5,238 nt of DNA, taken from NCBI GenBank assembly GCA_002344215.1, contig DDSV01000016.1, forward strand, positions 1 to 5,238. Reading direction: 5' to 3'. The DNA comes from Akkermansiaceae bacterium UBA2381. GTDB taxonomy: Bacteria > Verrucomicrobiota > Verrucomicrobiia > Verrucomicrobiales > DEV007. The notes under the pieces were generated by a model. It worked only from the letters and a program-made list of their open reading frames with translations, made no database searches and was not told the DNA's origin. The position numbers were made by a program, and so were the translations under genes. This document shows, one piece after another, positions 4,651 to 5,238 of this stretch. Each line of letters opens with the position of its first letter. The first letter of the stretch is position 1.

Positions 4651-5115
4651 ATGGCAAAGTTCCAACTGTTCCGATTTGGAGAGGGAGCCCCGACAATACT
4701 TAACTGCGTCGAGTGTGGTGCCAAGGTGAAAAAGAAGGAAGTAATCCTTGGGAATGCTAAGGGAATCGACGATGACAGCTGTGTGTGCGCGAAGTGTATT
4801 CCTGGGTGGAATGCGGCCCAGATGCCGGAGCCCAAAACTGATCTTTCTACCGTGGCTGCGAACGAAGATTTCATCGCCTACGTTCACGTTGCTACCGCCG
4901 ATGAAACCGTAAGAGAAACGGTCTATTCAATCGCACGTCTCGATTCCACCGAAAGGAAGAGAGTGATCGATAATCTGGTCATCTCATTGAACGGGAACAA
5001 TGCGCCCTCGGAGCTAATTTTGTTCTTCCAGTATTTGCGTGACGAAGCGATCGCACGGAAAGTTCGCGAGCTGACGTCCCCGTCCTCAAAGTCGATTGCG
5101 AACAAGCCATCGTAG
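4651..5115 (+). CDS. Zinc-ribbon-like cassette protein of unknown function, 154 aa
   Basis: The N-terminal third has two CxxC knuckles, C19-V-E-C22-G and C46-A-K-C49, separated by 23 residues, with an additional C44. This spacing suits a structural zinc site, though metal binding is inferred. The C-terminal part (about 63-148) is probably helical and charged, with ARLDSTERKRVIDNLV, ELILFFQYLRDEAIARKVRELT and no enzyme motif. It has no signal or membrane span, so it is likely cytoplasmic. A nucleic-acid-binding or protein-docking role is possible but unsupported. The start is fixed by the AGGAG at 4642. The last five residues (ANKPS) come from the attC at 5097, and TAG lies inside it. It is the gene of cassette 4628-5215. 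Confidence 0.85.
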   Translation: MAKFQLFRFGEGAPTILNCVECGAKVKKKEVILGNAKGIDDDSCVCAKCIPGWNAAQMPEPKTDLSTVAANEDFIAYVHVATADETVRETVYSIARLDSTERKRVIDNLVISLNGNNAPSELILFFQYLRDEAIARKVRELTSPSSKSIANKPS

Positions 5116-5221
5116 CCAATCCACACCCGACTTGTGTCGAAAGCTTCATATGATATTCATCTTCAACCGTGTTTCGATCTGGCGTTTCCCGATGCGGATC
5201 GGCTAGATTTCGACGTTAGCT
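5097..5221 (+). repeat. attC site, long class, 125 bp
   Basis: R'' is TGCGAAC (5097-5103) and R' is GTTAGCT (5215-5221). The arms 5109-5122 and 5196-5208 pair as ATC-TAGCC-ATCC with an extra G and A on the left. The centre has GTCGAAA (5136-5142) and GCGTTTCC (5182-5189), the same two boxes as other long sites. R'' differs at one base from the complement of its cassette's start (GTTCACA). Confidence 0.9.
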
Positions 5222-5235
5222 CAAGAAAATTGGCG

Positions 5236-5238
5236 ATG
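5236..5238 (+). CDS. Possible start codon of the next cassette gene, cut by the window end
   Basis: An ATG lies 14 nt after the core at 5215-5221, within the 5-17 nt spacing seen for the other ten genes. Only the start codon is visible, so nothing can be said about the product. Confidence 0.4.

Larger units (their letters stand above)
1..5238 (+). mobile_element. Integron gene-cassette array, internal segment (ten complete cassettes)
   Basis: Eleven attC-type sites, all in the same orientation, separate single ORFs that all read on the + strand. Each site has an R'' box ending in AAC, imperfectly paired arms, and an R' box starting with GTT. Cassettes are 356-674 bp long. The first bases of each cassette complement its own R'' box, which fixes the boundaries. 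No tyrosine recombinase, attI site or Pc-like promoter lies here, so this is the body of a longer array, probably a sedentary chromosomal integron or an environmental cassette cluster. Known integron biology says these units are excised and inserted by IntI acting on the folded bottom strand. Expression in place is inferred to depend on upstream read-through. Confidence 0.95.

Noticed and set aside
4465..4887. Minus-strand ORF of 140 codons
   Set aside because: It crosses a whole attC site and two well-supported + strand genes. It is an antisense shadow.
1..5238. CRISPR array
   Set aside because: Repeats are spaced by gene-sized intervals of 356-674 bp and are imperfect dyad attC sites, not short direct repeats with uniform spacers.
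1..5238. Toxin-antitoxin cassettes, common stabilisers of large arrays
   Set aside because: Every cassette holds a single gene of 97 or more codons. No two-gene cassette and no recognisable toxin or antitoxin family is seen.

Overview
The window is the interior of an integron gene-cassette array. Ten complete cassettes lie head to tail on the + strand, preceded by the right half of one attC recombination site and followed by the first bases of an eleventh cassette. Cassette boundaries, counted from the TT of each GTT core to the G of the next, are 23-544, 545-1018, 1019-1374, 1375-1841, 1842-2379, 2380-2919, 2920-3414, 3415-4088, 4089-4627 and 4628-5215. Each cassette carries one ORF of 97-197 codons with an attC at its 3' end. 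No integrase, attI site or array promoter is present, so the array extends beyond both ends. Nothing lies on the minus strand.

The boundaries have an internal proof. In 8 of 10 cassettes the first bases, read with the restored G as GTTNNNN, are the exact reverse complement of that same cassette's own R'' box at the far end. The other two differ at one base. This is expected if each unit moves as a circle that rebuilds its own attC. The attC sites form two classes. Short ones (54-57 bp) are little more than a hairpin. Long ones (123-127 bp, plus one of 89 bp) have unrelated stem arms but a related central region with a GTCGAAA-like box and a GCGCTTCC-like box beside the right arm.

The proteins are mostly unrecognised, as is usual for large cassette arrays. 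Three are small multi-span membrane proteins (563, 1031, 2395). Three have an N-terminal signal or anchor (1853, 2934, 4108). One is a recognisable HD-domain metal-dependent phosphohydrolase-like protein (3427). One has a CxxC/CxxC zinc-ribbon-like N-terminus (4651). Two are soluble and unknown (38, 1387). Several genes stop inside their attC, so part of the recombination site is translated as a C-terminal tail.

The host cannot be named from this sequence. Base composition is near balanced. Only one of ten genes has a clear Shine-Dalgarno sequence, which may reflect a lineage with low Shine-Dalgarno use or only the short leaders of cassettes. The genes are not a pathway. They are independent accessory units, probably expressed by read-through from an upstream promoter.
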